From assembly GCA_002448715.1 (NCBI GenBank), contig DJZU01000121.1, positions 1-61,765 on the forward strand: a stretch of 61,765 nt of DNA, given 5' to 3'. The translations under genes and the position numbers were made by a program. Of this stretch, positions 60,030-61,765 are shown in pieces (position 1 is the first letter of the stretch; each line of letters begins with the position of its first letter). Under the pieces are notes generated by a model. The model made no database searches. It saw nothing but the letters and a program-made list of their open reading frames with translations, and was not told the DNA's origin. The stretch comes from Candidatus Neomicrothrix sp. UBA6944 (lineage in GTDB: Bacteria > Actinomycetota > Acidimicrobiia > Acidimicrobiales > Poriferisodalaceae).

Positions 60030-61754
60030 TCAGTCGGTCGACCGAAGTGTGACTCCAGCGAGTTCACCGGTGTGTTCACCATTTTCCATAAAGATGCGCC
60101 CGTTGACGATTGTTGCGTCATAACCGCTTCCTCTTTGGATGTACCGGCCGGCGCCACCAGGGAAGTCATGGACATATTCTGGTCCGCTTAAAGATAGGTT
60201 CTCGAAGTCGATGACGTTGATGTCGGCGTAGGCACCTTCCACGATTCGCCCCCTGTCAACCAAACCGAAGAGATCCGCTGTGTCTGAGGTGATCCGTCGT
60301 ACGCCTTCCTCGATTGAGAAGAAACCAGTTTCTCTTACCCAGTGACTCAGGAAGTAGGTCGGCTGACTGGAGTCCATGATCTGTCCGACGTGGGCCCCCG
60401 CGTCCGCCAGACCCATAACGATCGCTTCGTCTTGAAGCATTGTTTCGATGGCGTCATAGTCCTGATTTAGGATCGGGAGCGACAGCATCACAGACCCGTC
60501 CGAACGGTCCGTTTCGTCGAGAAAGAATTCGACTGGCGTTACACCGGCTTGAGCTGCTCTCGCTTCTAACGTGCCCTCTGGCCCTACTCGATAGTTGGGG
60601 TCTTCCGCGTCCAATAGGTACAACCTGCTTAGGTCAACCATGGCGCTACCGCCCCCATGGATTTGTTCTGGATTGTTGGCTTCCTCAATTAAGGCTTGCC
60701 TTGATTCAGGGTCGCGGATCAAAGCGAGGCGTTCGGATAATTCCATGTTCTGCATGGACTTCCAGGTTGACCCTGCGCGTGCCCAAGGAGTGCGATGTTG
60801 AATACCTAATACCACCCCGATAGGTCGACAAGTAGTTTGAGGTCTCAGGGTGGCTCCGTTTGAATTCTCTGTCGAAACTTCGGCTAGCGCTACATCACTC
60901 ATGTCTGGCCGAACTGCGTTATAGACAAGACCGAACGTTGAGGGGCGACCGCTCCGGCGGGTAATTTCACCCAAGGTTCGAATCTCATGCTTTAGGCCCG
61001 TCCAGTCCGCTCCAGCCTTTTCGAATCGAGGAGCCGACTCGAAAACGCCACGGTCGTGTCGACCTAGGACATCAGCGAATGCATAGAGTTCGTTATCGTC
61101 GGCGAAAGTTCCTGGAATAGGTCGACCATCGGGGGTTCGGTGCAGCAAGGTTCGTGAGGTAGAGAACCCTAGGGCACCTGAGCTGATTGCTTCATCGACC
61201 AGTTCACACATCGCATCGATTTCTTGTTGGGTCGCTGGCTCTTCTTTAAGGCTCTCTTCACCCATGACGTTCCAACGAACCGCCACATGTCCCACCATTC
61301 CTCCGACGTTTATTCCTTTCGGCAAGCCATCAAGAAATTCGAGGTACTCGCCATAAGTTCGCCAGTCCCACGGCAAACCTTCCAGGATCGCTTCTCTGGG
61401 AATATCTTCGACCGATTCCATCATCTCCGCTAAGTAGGAGATGTCTTCAGTCTTCACCGGCGCGAAAGTCACACCGCAGTTACCCATCACCACAGAAGTA
61501 ATTCCGTGCCAGCATGAGCTTGAACCAATGGGGTCCCAGGCTAATTGGGCGTCTAAGTGAGTATGAATGTCAACGAACCCTGGAGTAACAACTCGATCGC
61601 GCGCGTCAATCTCGCGGGTCCCTGTCCCCTCCACGTCTCCAACAGCAACAATGCGGTCGCCAGTTATCGCAACATCCGCCTTCCTAGGCACCGCACCGGT
61701 GCCGTCCACTACTTTGCCCCCGCGGATAACAATGTCGAACTGTGCCTCAGCCAT
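60030..61754 (-). CDS. N-acyl-D-amino-acid deacylase-type amidohydrolase
   Basis: This 574-residue amidohydrolase has VTPGFVDIHTHLDAQLAWDP (metal His pair), TSVVMGNCGVTFAP and, near the C-terminus, ADAGAHVGQIMDSS and VDRGRIVEGAYADINVID. It belongs to the D-aminoacylase/dihydroorotase-like group that hydrolyses N-acyl-D-amino acids or related amides. The ATG at 61754 follows GGAG by 7 bases, so the gene is complete at the right edge of the window. Substrate not certain. Confidence 0.92.
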   Translation of the reverse strand: MAEAQFDIVIRGGKVVDGTGAVPRKADVAITGDRIVAVGDVEGTGTREIDARDRVVTPGFVDIHTHLDAQLAWDPIGSSSCWHGITSVVMGNCGVTFAPVKTEDISYLAEMMESVEDIPREAILEGLPWDWRTYGEYLEFLDGLPKGINVGGMVGHVAVRWNVMGEESLKEEPATQQEIDAMCELVDEAISSGALGFSTSRTLLHRTPDGRPIPGTFADDNELYAFADVLGRHDRGVFESAPRFEKAGADWTGLKHEIRTLGEITRRSGRPSTFGLVYNAVRPDMSDVALAEVSTENSNGATLRPQTTCRPIGVVLGIQHRTPWARAGSTWKSMQNMELSERLALIRDPESRQALIEEANNPEQIHGGGSAMVDLSRLYLLDAEDPNYRVGPEGTLEARAAQAGVTPVEFFLDETDRSDGSVMLSLPILNQDYDAIETMLQDEAIVMGLADAGAHVGQIMDSSQPTYFLSHWVRETGFFSIEEGVRRITSDTADLFGLVDRGRIVEGAYADINVIDFENLSLSGPEYVHDFPGGAGRYIQRGSGYDATIVNGRIFMENGEHTGELAGVTLRSTD

Positions 61755-61765
61755 AACGAAACTCC

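Noticed and set aside
1..61765. CRISPR arrays, insertion sequences, rRNA or integrase genes
   Set aside because: None seen: no regular direct repeats with spacers, no transposase or integrase, no rRNA-like stretches.

Overview
The window looks like a chromosomal segment of an actinomycete (Actinomycetota), most likely of the class Acidimicrobiia. The sequence shows a full Pup-proteasome gene set (arc/mpa, dop, pup, prcB, prcA, pafA), a fused CofG/CofH FbiC for coenzyme F420, the helY-tatC-tatA arrangement known from mycobacteria, a MarP-type protease next to TrmI, DUF3151 and DUF3866 proteins, and a secreted M23 peptidase with YW(L)VASDGG-type repeats. The class is inferred from family content and from a GC content that looks near 50% by eye; neither was computed. 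I saw no transposase, phage module, CRISPR array, rRNA or tRNA. No stretch over 300 bases lacks a gene.

Layout. Bases 1-2190 (+) hold a gene cut by the left edge and a crotonase. Bases 2187-17990 are almost entirely on the minus strand. Read in the direction of transcription they are arc, dop, pup, prcB, prcA, pafA, DUF3866, lepB, a small membrane protein, tatA, tatC, helY, a lipid-kinase C-domain protein, a double ThyX-like protein, a GNAT and a NUDIX. One + strand glycerophosphodiester phosphodiesterase interrupts the run. A ferredoxin (18206, +) diverges from arc. Bases 18491-21983 (-) carry a Lon-N protein, three small overlapping proteins (two membrane), trmI and marP. Bases 22082-29725 (+) carry a DUF6941-like/FIST pair, tkt-tal, and an HxlR regulator coupled to fbiC.

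Bases 29758-33482 (-) are glcD-glcE-glcF plus a small coiled-coil protein, divergent from a Cys-rich conserved protein. Bases 34257-39433 (-) are pyk, a hydrolase, DUF3151, mobA, a rhodanese, rnd and a small acidic protein. The rest is metabolic: a histidine phosphatase, an acyl-CoA dehydrogenase, a SirB1-like protein, a GDPD / FAD-oxidase / GGT operon, three more crotonases, a degenerate GGDEF protein, an FAH-family hydrolase, an AtuA/DUF1446 protein, the repeat-bearing M23 peptidase, a DUF3524 (queuosine-tRNA mannosyltransferase-like) plus DUF4031 pair, an AI-2E-family permease, an IMPase/HisN-like phosphatase, a CPA2 antiporter, a cyclophilin and a D-aminoacylase-type amidohydrolase.

How it fits together. 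The middle is a protein-fate region: tagging and degradation (Pup-proteasome), export (Tat, signal peptidase I), a periplasmic protease (MarP) and a Lon-N domain protein. Around it lie central carbon genes (tkt, tal, pyk, glycolate oxidase) and CoA-ester catabolism (four crotonases, an acyl-CoA dehydrogenase, AtuA). Many neighbours overlap by 4 bases (ATGA or GTGA), which points to translational coupling. The most promising leads are the DUF3524-DUF4031 pair, the HxlR-fbiC unit with a perfect inverted repeat, the double ThyX-like protein, the lipid-kinase C-domain protein without a kinase domain, and the small membrane proteins upstream of trmI.
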